Shown: positions 43,296 to 52,341 of the stretch, in pieces
Layout: each line of letters opens with the position of its first letter
Position numbering within the stretch: the stretch's first letter is position 1
IMG/VR virus record: IMGVR_UViG_3300010413_000020
Coordinates: 43,282-107,281 of that record
Direction: 5' to 3' (one strand)
From: a virus
DNA length: 64,000 nt
The notes under the pieces: model-generated
Database searches by the model: none
Told to the model about the DNA's origin: nothing
The model's input: only the letters and a program-made list of their open reading frames with translations
Program-made: the position numbers and the translations under genes

Positions 43296-44147
43296 ATGTG
43301 GACAAAATTACAATTTGAGAAGGCCGCAGAAAAAATTGGAGAACAATTTGTTGTTTCTTCCGGTGCTGAAAGTATCGATGACATGGCCGCTAAAGTTGCT
43401 GCAACTGAAGGGCTCAACCCTGATGGAATAAGAACAATGGTTCGTTTAGCTAACGTAAATGCTTTTGAGAAGTTATTTGCGAAAAGAGCTAAAGATGGGG
43501 CGGAAGACCGAATGATTGAATTTGATTTGGGAGATCCCGAAAAAGTTATCAATCGGCTTTATAAAGATGCCCAAGAAAAAGAAGAAAAACAACAACAAGA
43601 AAAGACTGCATCATATAATCATCAATTGGATTTCTTTGGAGATATTCCTAAAGAAACCATTCCTTTGGAAAAAATAGCGAGTGCCGTTCCTGGAGTAGAA
43701 ATTCAACCGAAAAAAGAACGAACCCTTCAGCCACATGAAGTTAAGTATGCTTTTTTACGTGCAGAGGATCGAATACGGGAACAATCACAACAAGCGACTT
43801 TTCGATGGGTAGACCAATTGGAAAAAGCAGCGCGATGCATTGTTGCTAAGGATAGTAATCCTGCTTATCGTACTCATTTTGAGAAAACAGCAGTTGCTCT
43901 TTTAGGAGAAAAGATAATTCCTGAATTAATGGCAATACAATTTTTGACAAATCCTACTGGAATGCAACCTAATGTTTTTAACGGGGAAAAAGTAGCTTCT
44001 GTTCTTGAACACCACGTAGCTAACCCTTCTCATGATGAGAAACCTATAATAGATATGATGAAGAAAGCTCAAGAAGCACGGGTCGAAGTTGAACGATGTG
44101 ATGCTGGGATTAAATGGATTGCAGATAATATGCCAGGAGGGCATTAA
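43296..44147 (+). CDS. Unknown helical protein with many K-x-A motifs
   Basis: 283 residues. Motifs include FEKAA, AKVAA, EKTAS, LEKIA, LEKAA, FEKTA and GEKVA, spread evenly. A polar EKEEKQQQEKT stretch lies near residue 100. The last base of its stop is the first base of the next ATG. It is probably an internal head protein. Confidence 0.65.
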   Translation: MWTKLQFEKAAEKIGEQFVVSSGAESIDDMAAKVAATEGLNPDGIRTMVRLANVNAFEKLFAKRAKDGAEDRMIEFDLGDPEKVINRLYKDAQEKEEKQQQEKTASYNHQLDFFGDIPKETIPLEKIASAVPGVEIQPKKERTLQPHEVKYAFLRAEDRIREQSQQATFRWVDQLEKAARCIVAKDSNPAYRTHFEKTAVALLGEKIIPELMAIQFLTNPTGMQPNVFNGEKVASVLEHHVANPSHDEKPIIDMMKKAQEARVEVERCDAGIKWIADNMPGGH

Positions 44148-44830
44148 TGCCTGCTAAACCTCCACTGATTGTTAGATTAGCAGATCTCTTAGGAGAACGC
44201 TTGCCTGCTTTTCTTGCGAAACATCCTTCTTTAACCGCGGCGGGTGCGGGAATGGGATTAGGAGCATTAAGTATGCGTGGACCAGTACACCAAATGGAAG
44301 GACAATTAACGATGGAAAGGATGGGGCATCCTCAAGCGAAATACTCATCAGCTACATTGGCTGATTTCTCTAAGAAAAAAACGATTCTTGCTACCAAATT
44401 GGCGTTTACTAAATATGCCGATTTTGGAGAGGATATTTCAGGTGGATTTAGTGGTGGAGTAGGAAAAGGAATTGCAGCAGAGGGAATTGGCGCTATACGA
44501 AGACTCATAGGTATGACTGCTCAAGCTATAAAGGAAAAAACAATAAATGAACCGCAACGACAAACTATTGTTCAGAATATTATTGAGCAAGACCCTATTG
44601 TAAGTGGTTACGAACAACAACAACCGGGCATGTCTGCACAGGCCTTTCAAACAATGCGGCGTTTTGCCCCAGAATTAAGTACTGACCCCAATATTGTTCA
44701 AGCATTTTTGCGAAATGCTGCGATGACGGGGGGTGTTATGGATTATGCTACTATAAAAGGTCTCGCTGATGCAGAAGCGGCAGTACATAAGGCACAGAAC
44801 GAAGGCCAATGGTTGAAGGGAGGGTTCTAA
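44147..44830 (+). CDS. Unknown protein, Gly-rich, virion-type
   Basis: 227 residues. An N-terminal Ala/Gly hydrophobic segment (SLTAAGAGMGLGALSM) is followed by TKLAFTKYADFG and a Gly-rich GGFSGGVGKGIAAEGIGA stretch. It is helical towards the end. No family is recognised. Confidence 0.6.
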   Translation: MPAKPPLIVRLADLLGERLPAFLAKHPSLTAAGAGMGLGALSMRGPVHQMEGQLTMERMGHPQAKYSSATLADFSKKKTILATKLAFTKYADFGEDISGGFSGGVGKGIAAEGIGAIRRLIGMTAQAIKEKTINEPQRQTIVQNIIEQDPIVSGYEQQQPGMSAQAFQTMRRFAPELSTDPNIVQAFLRNAAMTGGVMDYATIKGLADAEAAVHKAQNEGQWLKGGF

Positions 44831-44831
44831 A

Positions 44832-45050
44832 ATGGATAAAGAAGAACTCAAAATTATAAACGAATATCTTCCCGCTTCCGTCAAAGAAGCTGTTGCTAAT
44901 CACCAAACAGATAAGATAGTGATGGCAATGACGGGACTCCCTGATTTATCAATAGATAAAATAGCGGGATATTTTGGCGGACGCATGGCTGCACGGAGAT
45001 TAAAGTGGCGTCCTGTGTTCGAGGGACTAAATGCTCTGAAAAACCTGTAG
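44832..45050 (+). CDS. Small unknown protein
   Basis: 72 residues, one base after the previous stop. It includes a short IDKIAGYFGGRMAARRLKWR segment with a basic end. It may be a head assembly accessory protein; the role is unknown. Confidence 0.55.
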   Translation: MDKEELKIINEYLPASVKEAVANHQTDKIVMAMTGLPDLSIDKIAGYFGGRMAARRLKWRPVFEGLNALKNL

Positions 45051-45059
45051 GAGAATATT

Positions 45060-45458
45060 ATGTTGAGTTTCGCGACAGAGGTTTCTCAGCTTGTCCATTC
45101 TTTGGGGGAAATGGATAATCTAGCTGTGAAAATAGCCGCAGCAGAATCTGCACAAGCACAACACACTGTAGCAAAGGGTTCGGTAGCTCTTTACGATGTA
45201 ATTGTCAAAAAAGCGCAGGATTTGTCTAAAAAAGAGTTACCGGGGCATTTTAAGGTTGCATGGTGTATAAACCAGATGGCGGCGGCGTTAGGAAAGCCTC
45301 CGCTTACGGCAGATACAAACCTTAAAATTGCATCCGTTGTGGCAGTAGACGAAACACTTACCTCAATGCTGTCTGCTTATCCTAATGACCTTAAGTATGC
45401 AGAAGCTCGAGCATATGGTAGAGAATACCTAATGGAAATTTTACGGGGAGTCATTTAG
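45060..45458 (+). CDS. Unknown helical protein
   Basis: 132 residues with K-x-A motifs (LAVKIAAAES, VKKAQ, LKIAS). It has a GGAG ribosome site and ends one base before the putative protease start. Confidence 0.6.
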   Translation: MLSFATEVSQLVHSLGEMDNLAVKIAAAESAQAQHTVAKGSVALYDVIVKKAQDLSKKELPGHFKVAWCINQMAAALGKPPLTADTNLKIASVVAVDETLTSMLSAYPNDLKYAEARAYGREYLMEILRGVI

Positions 45459-45459
45459 G

Positions 45460-47541
45460 TTGCTCAAGATAACCCATTTAGAACCATATTTTCCTACTGG
45501 TGAAGCCACCATACAGCCCGTAGTTTTATGGGCTAATGGCAAACCGTGTTACGAAGGAATCTCTAAACACGCAAGTGTTGGTTCTGATTACTTTAAAAAC
45601 ATTGTGCCTGTGCCGGGGCATTCAATTGTTTATGTACTAGCGATGGGCGCATGGGAATCTTATGGCGAAAATAGAAATGGAGACAGTTTTCCTGAGTTCC
45701 CGTATAAGGAAAATGAAGACCCTCCGTGGATAGCACCTAGTGATGTTCTAACGCAACATTACAAGTCATTTGAAACGCATGCACACAACTATCGGCACCA
45801 TGTAAATAAAGACCCTAAAAAAGCTGTTGGTAAGGTAATGAAAGCGTTCTGGAATCCCTTGATGCATAGGGTTGAACTCCTTATTGACCTGGATGATGAA
45901 AAGGCCCCAGACCTTGCTAAACGAATTGCTGCAGGAGAATTTCCCCCTGTGAGCATGGGAACCCGCGTCAAATACGATGTATGTTCTATTTGTGGAAATA
46001 GAGCACCTACACGAGCACAGTATTGCAAGCACTTAAAATTCCAAATGCGGGATGTCATTAATGGGATGAAAGTGTCTGCTCTTAATCCAAGCCCTAAATT
46101 TTTTGATATCTCATGGGTTTATCGCCCCGCAGACCAGACTGCATTCATGATGAAGAAAGTAGCAGAAGAGGCATATGATATGATCTCAGGAAGTGCTGCC
46201 GGGGAATATATTGAAGATATGGAACAACAGAAGTTAGCAGCTAAAAAATTAGCTGTTATTGATAAGATTGTTCAAGGTGTTCCTGTAGATGCTAAAACAG
46301 AAGGCATCGACCCCGGTGAATTATCGAATCTTTACAAAATGCGTAATTTAGTTCTGGAAGCAGGACGAAATACGCCAGATTTACCGGATGATTTACTTCG
46401 AAACTTATCCCGTTTTTCATTACCTAAAATTTTTTCCTCTACTTTAGCATCTGGAGGGATGCTACTTAGTACCCCCGAAGTTACTAAAATAATAATCTAC
46501 AAATCCCGTCCCCAAATGGCTATTCCAAGGGACATCTTGGACAAATCTGTTGCCCTTCAAGGGAGTGTTCTTGATTTGTTCCATGATGTCCCGAATCTTT
46601 TAGACCTATTGAAAAAAACTGGTTCATTAGATTTGGGTCCAGAGCATGTGGACGAACAAATAATGAATGCAGTATCCCCTTTTATGGAAAAACGTTCGGG
46701 TATTGCTCAATATTTGAAACGGAGATTTGTTCCCCAAAATTGGAGAGAAGAAACTCCTTATACTACTCCATTAACATTAACAGACCCGTCGTCAGGAAAT
46801 ATTTATGGAACCACTCGCGGTGCAGCAATTCAGGCACACGACGAAATAGCTAAACGAAATCTTTATAAGGTTTTGGGAGGAACCGCATTATTAGGGGGAG
46901 CGTATAAATTAATTGGTAGTGGTTTAGACTATAAAGGATTTGGTAAGTATAAACCCCTTGCTGCTTTAGCTTTAGGCGCATTAGGAATTTCTCAATGGCC
47001 TGGAATGGGGCAGCACTATATGACAGATCAGGGGATACCTATACCAACAATTACAGAATTGTCCAAAGTATCTCAAGTACATCCATCTTCTTTATCAACT
47101 TTAGCTCTTCCTATTTTTGGGACCTTAGGTTTAATGGCGGCTTTAGCGCATGATTATCAGTCACGTTTAAAATCAGGAATTCCTATTGGATATGAAGGAC
47201 AACCGTTATCACGCCGTGTTCTTGACCAAATTGAACAATTTTCACAAGAGCATCCCCTGATTACAGGGGCAGCGGGGATTGTTGCAGGTCGTAGGATTGG
47301 AAAAACCGCCCCGGTACAATTTCTTACACGAAAAGGACAACAAATTTTTTCTCCTATCAAAGAAACAGTTACTGGGGCAGGTAGAGCGGCTAGTGATACT
47401 CTTCGTGATTTAACCCAGGGCGTTAAAATCTCTTCCTATTTGGAAAATGAGTTGCGATCTGAGAAAAGTACAGTACTTCTCCCAGAACTAAATTTGGATA
47501 AATTGGCTGAATGGCTGGGATGGTTAATTGTAGAAGGTTGA
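45460..47541 (+). CDS. Putative prohead protease with long C-terminal extension
   Basis: 693 residues from a TTG start, with GGGGAG upstream. The N-terminal 220 residues look like a head maturation protease: a His pair in FETHAHNYRHHVNKDPKKAVGKV (H107/H109) and Ser165 in GEFPPVSMGTRV, the usual His...Ser layout. A zinc-knuckle-like set (C175, C178, C189, H191) follows. The rest (about 230-693) is helical with Gly-rich hydrophobic segments and K-x-A motifs, and could be a core or scaffold part. Its location upstream of the scaffold-like and capsid genes supports this call. The protease assignment comes from motifs and gene order, not a certain family match. Confidence 0.58.
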   Translation: MLKITHLEPYFPTGEATIQPVVLWANGKPCYEGISKHASVGSDYFKNIVPVPGHSIVYVLAMGAWESYGENRNGDSFPEFPYKENEDPPWIAPSDVLTQHYKSFETHAHNYRHHVNKDPKKAVGKVMKAFWNPLMHRVELLIDLDDEKAPDLAKRIAAGEFPPVSMGTRVKYDVCSICGNRAPTRAQYCKHLKFQMRDVINGMKVSALNPSPKFFDISWVYRPADQTAFMMKKVAEEAYDMISGSAAGEYIEDMEQQKLAAKKLAVIDKIVQGVPVDAKTEGIDPGELSNLYKMRNLVLEAGRNTPDLPDDLLRNLSRFSLPKIFSSTLASGGMLLSTPEVTKIIIYKSRPQMAIPRDILDKSVALQGSVLDLFHDVPNLLDLLKKTGSLDLGPEHVDEQIMNAVSPFMEKRSGIAQYLKRRFVPQNWREETPYTTPLTLTDPSSGNIYGTTRGAAIQAHDEIAKRNLYKVLGGTALLGGAYKLIGSGLDYKGFGKYKPLAALALGALGISQWPGMGQHYMTDQGIPIPTITELSKVSQVHPSSLSTLALPIFGTLGLMAALAHDYQSRLKSGIPIGYEGQPLSRRVLDQIEQFSQEHPLITGAAGIVAGRRIGKTAPVQFLTRKGQQIFSPIKETVTGAGRAASDTLRDLTQGVKISSYLENELRSEKSTVLLPELNLDKLAEWLGWLIVEG

Positions 47542-47608
47542 ATTCTACTTGTGAAAGATAAATCTGCAACCTATGATTGGTTGCGTAACACAAATGTGAG
47601 GCAAGACC

Positions 47609-48391
47609 ATGGATTTGAAAGAAGTTTTGAAGCAAATGGAAGAAGGACAGGAAAAAGTGGCTGCAGCACAGCGAGGAACCCCCGCTGTTGTTCCGCAAGA
47701 AGCCAATGCTTTGGCTGCTGCTCTAGAAAAAGCAGCTGCGGCAATAACTCCAGAGGAAAAGGGTGCAACGGATGCTGTGAACGCGCTTCAAGTAGTAGCT
47801 GAAAAACTCGCTGCTCAAGAGCGAGAGGCGGATTTAGCCCATGCAAATCTTTGTGGCCAAGCGTTCGCGGATGGAGCAATCAATAAGTTTGCTGCTTGGG
47901 ACGCTGTGACTAAGATGGCTATGGCTCAGCAGACTTTTGCAACTCCAATTCCAGGACAGGTTGCTCAATATCAATCGCAGTCCAAATTAGCTACTGATCA
48001 AACTGTGCCCATGGAAAAATGGGCATCAAGTGATCCTGTCCTTATGGAAAAAGTTGCAGTACAACGATACCTCGGAAGTTTAACCCAGGCTGATTTACAG
48101 CGGGCAACTCCACAGGAACTTCAAAAACTGGCGGAAATCCAAAAGGCTGCTCAGTTTACTCGTGAAGACCTCATGAAGATAGCTGCCGAAGAAGGGGATC
48201 AGGAAACGCTCTACAAGTTGGCAGCCGAGCAGGGGTATGCTGATACAATGGAAAAAGCAGCTGCTGATTACGAGGCGGGAGCACAGCAGGCGCTTCAGGA
48301 AGTCCACTCGTTGGCTACTGGAGAGTTCCTTAAGGGAGCGGCGGAAGCTGAGATATTGATTAATCATTATCGTCAGCAAGCAGGGCAATAG
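47609..48391 (+). CDS. Scaffold-like protein with about a dozen K-x-A motifs
   Basis: 260 residues, almost wholly Ala/Glu/Gln/Lys helical, with no Cys apart from one. The motif [hydrophobic]-x-K-x-A occurs about twelve times (QEKVA, LEKAA, AEKLA, INKFA, QSKLA, MEKWA, MEKVA, LQKLA, LMKIA, LYKLA, MEKAA and others). Its place between the putative protease and the decoration/capsid genes is that of a scaffolding protein. The repeated motif is a candidate protease site, so this protein may be cut to pieces on maturation. Confidence 0.65.
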   Translation: MDLKEVLKQMEEGQEKVAAAQRGTPAVVPQEANALAAALEKAAAAITPEEKGATDAVNALQVVAEKLAAQEREADLAHANLCGQAFADGAINKFAAWDAVTKMAMAQQTFATPIPGQVAQYQSQSKLATDQTVPMEKWASSDPVLMEKVAVQRYLGSLTQADLQRATPQELQKLAEIQKAAQFTREDLMKIAAEEGDQETLYKLAAEQGYADTMEKAAADYEAGAQQALQEVHSLATGEFLKGAAEAEILINHYRQQAGQ

Positions 48392-48392
48392 C

Positions 48393-48542
48393 ATGTACTC
48401 AACAGGAGCTAAAACCGCGTATGCAAAATTGCTTAAAGTAGCAATGCAAAAATTAGCTTCAACATATGGTGTTGTACTGCAATCGGATACGGGCAAGATG
48501 CCTCGACAAGGAGCGAAGAATGCGTCGTCTCCCAAACGTTAA
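48393..48542 (+). CDS. 49-residue protein with K-T-A / K-L-A motifs
   Basis: ATG at 48393, two bases after the previous stop; TAA at 48540-48542. The sequence begins MYSTGAKTAYAKLLKVAMQ and goes on QKLAS, so its first half is nearly a concentrate of the shared motif; the second half is polar. It overlaps the next gene by 23 bases. Length and weak ribosome site leave some doubt. Confidence 0.5.
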   Translation: MYSTGAKTAYAKLLKVAMQKLASTYGVVLQSDTGKMPRQGAKNASSPKR

Positions 48543-48750
48543 TGAAGTTGTTGCTCAGGTTCTAAAACAGGCGGATGATATTCGCCAACAGGAAACTGAA
48601 AAAACAGCGGAAAGTTTACTTCCTTCCTTTACTATTCCGGTAGCTGAAGGAATGTATAAATTGGCGACGGTATTACGTTCAATCGATCCAGAGAAAGTGA
48701 CTTTGGAAGACGTTAATTCTTTCGCTAACCGTCTAATGGAGCAAGCATGA
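48520..48750 (+). CDS. Small unknown protein in the head cluster
   Basis: 76 residues from the ATG at 48520, chosen because AAGGAG lies seven bases upstream; a longer in-frame start at 48466 overlaps the preceding small gene. Motifs TEKTA and MYKLA are present. Its stop overlaps the next ATG (ATGA). Confidence 0.6.
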   Translation: MRRLPNVNEVVAQVLKQADDIRQQETEKTAESLLPSFTIPVAEGMYKLATVLRSIDPEKVTLEDVNSFANRLMEQA

Positions 48751-48923
48751 GTAATAATACCTCACCTAATGTCGTGCTCGCCCAAGGTTTACGGGTAATT
48801 GCCACTTCTTTACGGAAAGAAGCTGCAGTTATTCGACGAAAAAAAGCCGTGAAGTGTGCTCAAGTTCTCACGGCTGCGAAAGGGCTTAATCAGCTCACTC
48901 GTATCCTGAGAGGAGAACAATAA
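48747..48923 (+). CDS. 58-residue basic protein
   Basis: It starts MSNNTSPNVVLAQGL and is rich in Arg and Lys (LRKEAAVIRRKKAVKCAQVL). ATGA overlap with the preceding gene and a TAATG junction with the following one support real translation. No family is recognised. Confidence 0.55.
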   Translation: MSNNTSPNVVLAQGLRVIATSLRKEAAVIRRKKAVKCAQVLTAAKGLNQLTRILRGEQ

Positions 48924-49276
48924 TGAGCGCAGCGGAAAAACTTATGGAACTCGTAGCGGATGTATTAGAGAAGAATGCTGAATACTACGAAAGTTTAGAA
49001 TCCGAGCGCGTGAATAAAGAGAAAGAAGCGCAACACACAAAAGCTTCGTCTCTAGCTGCTCGTATTTCTGAAACCGTTGGTGAACCCCTCGATGAAGAAT
49101 TGATTGCCAAACTTTCCACTATAGACCCCGACATTCATGGTCTGTTGGAGCGTACAGTAGGAAGTATGGAAACCGTGGATTCTCTGGGTGGGGTTGAAGA
49201 CAACGAAAAGGTCGCCGGACTCGATGGGTTGCCCCCTGAAGATGTCCGTTTTCTTTCATTCATAAACAACAGTTAG
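48923..49276 (+). CDS. Small acidic unknown protein
   Basis: 117 residues, helical and acidic, with EKNA, KASSLAAR and NEKVAGLDG. It has GAGGAG just before its start and ends ten bases before the decoration-protein gene. It may be a minor scaffold or assembly protein. Confidence 0.6.
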   Translation: MSAAEKLMELVADVLEKNAEYYESLESERVNKEKEAQHTKASSLAARISETVGEPLDEELIAKLSTIDPDIHGLLERTVGSMETVDSLGGVEDNEKVAGLDGLPPEDVRFLSFINNS

Positions 49277-49285
49277 GAGGATGCA

Positions 49286-49813
49286 ATGACACTTCTGAAT
49301 TCGCAGTTCGACGTCATTAGCCATGACCCGCATCCTAATGCGCGTGCAGGGCTTTTGGTCGTACTGCCGGTGCATGGGGCTCCGTCACCCTACAGTTCAC
49401 TGCCTGCGAGTGGAACTCCTGTAGCGGGTGACATTGACCCCGGAATGTGCATCGCGATGAACAATGTCGGAGAAGCGATTCCTGCAGATCAGGATTTGAT
49501 TACTCCCCCGGCTATTCTGTTCATCACGGTGGACGGTGACAAGGATTACGATGGCGCTTTTGTGCACAAAATTACGTGCATACAGGGCGGCGGGGAATTT
49601 CGCCTCGATACCAACAATTTCGCGGTGGATACCTACGCTCCTGGAGACGTTCTGACTGCACAAGGAACAAGCGATCCAGGGACTCCTGGTAAGTGGCGTA
49701 AAGCTGCTGCTGGCGAGGCCATGTACGCCATCGTGGGCCCTGGTGGCGCGGACGGAACCAAAGGAACACTGGATATTCTCATCCCTCAGGGATGGGCACC
49801 AGTGCATCCATAG
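49286..49813 (+). CDS. Putative capsid decoration/stabilisation protein
   Basis: 175 residues, beta-rich in appearance, high in Gly, Pro and Asp. An AGGAGG site and its position immediately before the major capsid gene are typical of head decoration proteins. Codon use is richer in G/C at third positions than in neighbouring genes, as in the capsid gene, which suggests high expression. There are no K-x-A repeats. Confidence 0.6.
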   Translation: MTLLNSQFDVISHDPHPNARAGLLVVLPVHGAPSPYSSLPASGTPVAGDIDPGMCIAMNNVGEAIPADQDLITPPAILFITVDGDKDYDGAFVHKITCIQGGGEFRLDTNNFAVDTYAPGDVLTAQGTSDPGTPGKWRKAAAGEAMYAIVGPGGADGTKGTLDILIPQGWAPVHP

Positions 49814-49828
49814 GAAAGGAGGACGAGA

Positions 49829-50737
49829 ATGTACGCAATGCAAACACCAGAAACCTCGGCTTCCTTTGTTAACTCCAACTTTGTAAGAAAGTTGGATGAA
49901 GGCCGCGTCAAAGAGGCCGCAGAGGAGAGCTCAGCTTTTATCCGTGAAAAACTTCGTCAAGAAGCGGCTGTTAGGGAACTTATTGTTCCCGAGGGCATTA
50001 CGGAGGAAGAGATTGACCGAGATGAGCACACCGATCAACCGAAGAAAATCATCGACAAGGAGCCGGACTCCGTAGCGACCTTCGTCCAGTTTCAAGGTAC
50101 CGGTCGTAGAACTTGGTTCCGCGGCAAAAGGTATGCGATTTACTTCGGTAAGGTTGAATCAGAGCGATTCACCAAGTCGAAATTCGAGTTGATGACTTAC
50201 ACCTCGGATATTCGCAAGATTCTTTCGGACAACTCCGTGAAGGATATGGCGGATCAAGAGGACCAAAAGTTCATCGACCTTGTTGCTGCCATCATCGCGC
50301 TCAATCCCGCACAGCAATCGGGTGGTCCGTTCCAGAGTGGAACATTCAAACAGGCTATGCAAGCGATGCTCAATCGTAAGATCCCAGTTGGGAAGATGCT
50401 GATGACCAAATCGCAGTATCTCAATGCTTTAGATTTACCGGCCACCACGGTTGGCGATGATATTGCTAAGAGACACTTCGATGAGGGTATCGAAGCTTCT
50501 CAAAAGCTCTGGGGTATCCCAGTGGTGACTACGATAAAGAGTGACATTTACGACCCAACAAAGGCGTGGGTGTTCGCTCCTCAAGCGCCGAATAACTTCC
50601 TCGGTAACTTCTATCTGCTCCAGGATGCTACTCTGTACATCCGTCAAGAAGCAGATATTATCGAGTTTTGGAGCTACGAAGCGCTTGGTCTGGGTATCGG
50701 TAATAGACTGTCGATCCAGCAGATTCAGTTCGTCTAG
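49829..50737 (+). CDS. Major capsid protein (HK97-like)
   Basis: 302 residues. A helical N-terminal region (about 1-60, including VKEAAEESS and EKLRQEAA) precedes folded segments such as IPVGKMLMTKSQYLNAL, DEGIEASQKLWGIPVVTTI and FYLLQDATLYIRQEADIIEFWSYEALGLGIGNRLSIQQIQ, the pattern of HK97-fold capsid proteins. A near-perfect AAGGAGG ribosome site and G/C-ending codons fit very high expression. It follows protease, scaffold and decoration genes in the usual order. Confidence 0.82.
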   Translation: MYAMQTPETSASFVNSNFVRKLDEGRVKEAAEESSAFIREKLRQEAAVRELIVPEGITEEEIDRDEHTDQPKKIIDKEPDSVATFVQFQGTGRRTWFRGKRYAIYFGKVESERFTKSKFELMTYTSDIRKILSDNSVKDMADQEDQKFIDLVAAIIALNPAQQSGGPFQSGTFKQAMQAMLNRKIPVGKMLMTKSQYLNALDLPATTVGDDIAKRHFDEGIEASQKLWGIPVVTTIKSDIYDPTKAWVFAPQAPNNFLGNFYLLQDATLYIRQEADIIEFWSYEALGLGIGNRLSIQQIQFV

Positions 50738-50761
50738 AGCTCTCTGCGAGGAGGTTGAGCT

Positions 50762-51265
50762 ATGAAGATGGTAGAGCTTAAAAATGTAGGGAACTCCAGA
50801 ATTTCTATTCGCCAGGTTCGAGGCCTTGCTCTCGATCCGGGTGAATCAAAGAAGGTACCTCCGGCAACAGCTGCGCATCCGGCTGTAAAACGTTACATCG
50901 GGCGCGGATTAGAGCTAGTAGGTGCCCCGAAGGCGGAGCCCAAAGCCCCCGCACCGCCCGCTTCTAAACCTTCGCCGGTACCTCCTAAGGTTACTGAGCC
51001 CAAGCCAGAACCTAAGGTAGAACCGGAGACTGGGGAATCAGAAGCCCCGGACGATGAAGGAGAGAATGCGACGGTCGGAGACCTTCGAGAGAGTTTTCTC
51101 TCTGCACCCGGTATCACAGAAGCAAATGTAGATGAGATTCTGGATATCTATCCAAGCATGGAAGCATTAGCGGATGCGTCTAAGGAAGACCTTTGCGACC
51201 TTGGTGTTTCGAAGTCCTACGCTAATCGCCTCATAAGCTGGGCCAACGACAAGCTCAACGACTAA
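50762..51265 (+). CDS. Unknown protein with Pro-rich linker and helix-hairpin-helix-like end
   Basis: 167 residues. A short folded N-terminus (VELKNVGNSRISIRQVRGLALDPGESK) is followed by a Pro/Lys/Glu linker (about 58-100). The C-terminal 60 residues resemble helix-hairpin-helix folds (LSAPGITEANVDEILDIYPSMEALADASKEDLCDLGVSKSYANRLI). It lies directly after the capsid gene; a head-tail joining or DNA-contacting role is possible. Confidence 0.6.
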   Translation: MKMVELKNVGNSRISIRQVRGLALDPGESKKVPPATAAHPAVKRYIGRGLELVGAPKAEPKAPAPPASKPSPVPPKVTEPKPEPKVEPETGESEAPDDEGENATVGDLRESFLSAPGITEANVDEILDIYPSMEALADASKEDLCDLGVSKSYANRLISWANDKLND

Positions 51266-51345
51266 TTCGATACTCTTCCCTTTCCCTTACAGCCTAAATC
51301 TACTAAAATTACCACGATATCTCTATGTGTTGGAGGTAAGACTAA

Positions 51346-51618
51346 ATGTCTACTGTTATGGTCAATCACAACTATCCGAACGACGACGAAATGACTGTTG
51401 TTGATGAGCAAGATATACCTATCGAGGGTGTTGAAATTCGTATTTTTGAATTAACCGCTTTTCAAGCTGGAGTAGTGGATAGTTGGGTAGGGTCAACTCT
51501 AACTGACATAGACGGACACTGGATAGACCCCATTGGTCTTGAATCAGGAAATACCTGGGTGGTACACTTTGAAAAACCCACAGTCTACGGTCCAGAGCAC
51601 GTAGAAATAACGACGTAG
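51346..51618 (+). CDS. Small beta-sandwich protein
   Basis: 90 residues. VVDEQDIPIEGVEIRIFE ... TLTDIDGHWIDPIGLESGNTWVVHFEKP looks like the carboxypeptidase-regulatory/CnaB type of beta-sandwich that decorates phage capsids and tails. GGAGG precedes the ATG. Confidence 0.55.
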   Translation: MSTVMVNHNYPNDDEMTVVDEQDIPIEGVEIRIFELTAFQAGVVDSWVGSTLTDIDGHWIDPIGLESGNTWVVHFEKPTVYGPEHVEITT

Positions 51619-51627
51619 GAGGATACT

Positions 51628-52341
51628 ATGTACATGGTTGGTAAAACACCCGCAGGGTTACGACAGAAGAGCGCATCAGCTTTTGGTGGATTCATCCCTA
51701 AAAATGCTGCTGGTGTTATTTTTGAACCTTTTGTTTCTAATGGAATGCTAACCTACGTCAATCCGAATAACCAGGTCGAAACCGCACTAGCACAAGGTGG
51801 CTTATTCTATTTTGGTTCCGAACAAACGGTTAAAGTACATGAGATTAGGGCATTAGCTGCTTTAGGAAATATTTCAGCAGTAGTAGGAGATCTTCAGGAT
51901 ATCAAATCCGCTAAATTTACTGTGGGAGGGGCTACACCTGCGATAGACCTCACCGCTTTAGCAGTAATTCCTAAAGACAAAGTTATAGTTACTTCTCCCG
52001 CGGGTGTTGAAACATACACTGTAAAAACGGTTATTTCCGCTACTGAACTCGAACTGGAAGAAATAGTAACAGATCGTGCCTTAGCGGTAGGAGATGTTTT
52101 TACAATTACGAGCGCAGACGGCGTTACCACGCGCTATACTCACACCTTAGCTGGAGTAGATACTTTAGATGTTGATACCTCTACAATTCATGATGTTCCA
52201 GTTGGTACACCTGCTGCGAGCCGTATTGTATTTTTTCCTCCAGTGATACTTCTTCCTACTCAAGTTCTTAAAGTGAGTACGGCAGCAGCAAATGCGGCAG
52301 GGTGGTTAGATATTTACGTTGTAAAGGGTGATTGGATTTAA
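51628..52341 (+). CDS. Unknown structural-type protein
   Basis: 237 residues, mainly Val/Thr/Ala-rich beta-type sequence. It contains a repeated theme of small domains (VIVTSPAGVETYTVKTVISATELELEEI) also seen in the sheath protein insertions. Its stop and the next ATG share a base (TAATG). Confidence 0.6.
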   Translation: MYMVGKTPAGLRQKSASAFGGFIPKNAAGVIFEPFVSNGMLTYVNPNNQVETALAQGGLFYFGSEQTVKVHEIRALAALGNISAVVGDLQDIKSAKFTVGGATPAIDLTALAVIPKDKVIVTSPAGVETYTVKTVISATELELEEIVTDRALAVGDVFTITSADGVTTRYTHTLAGVDTLDVDTSTIHDVPVGTPAASRIVFFPPVILLPTQVLKVSTAAANAAGWLDIYVVKGDWI

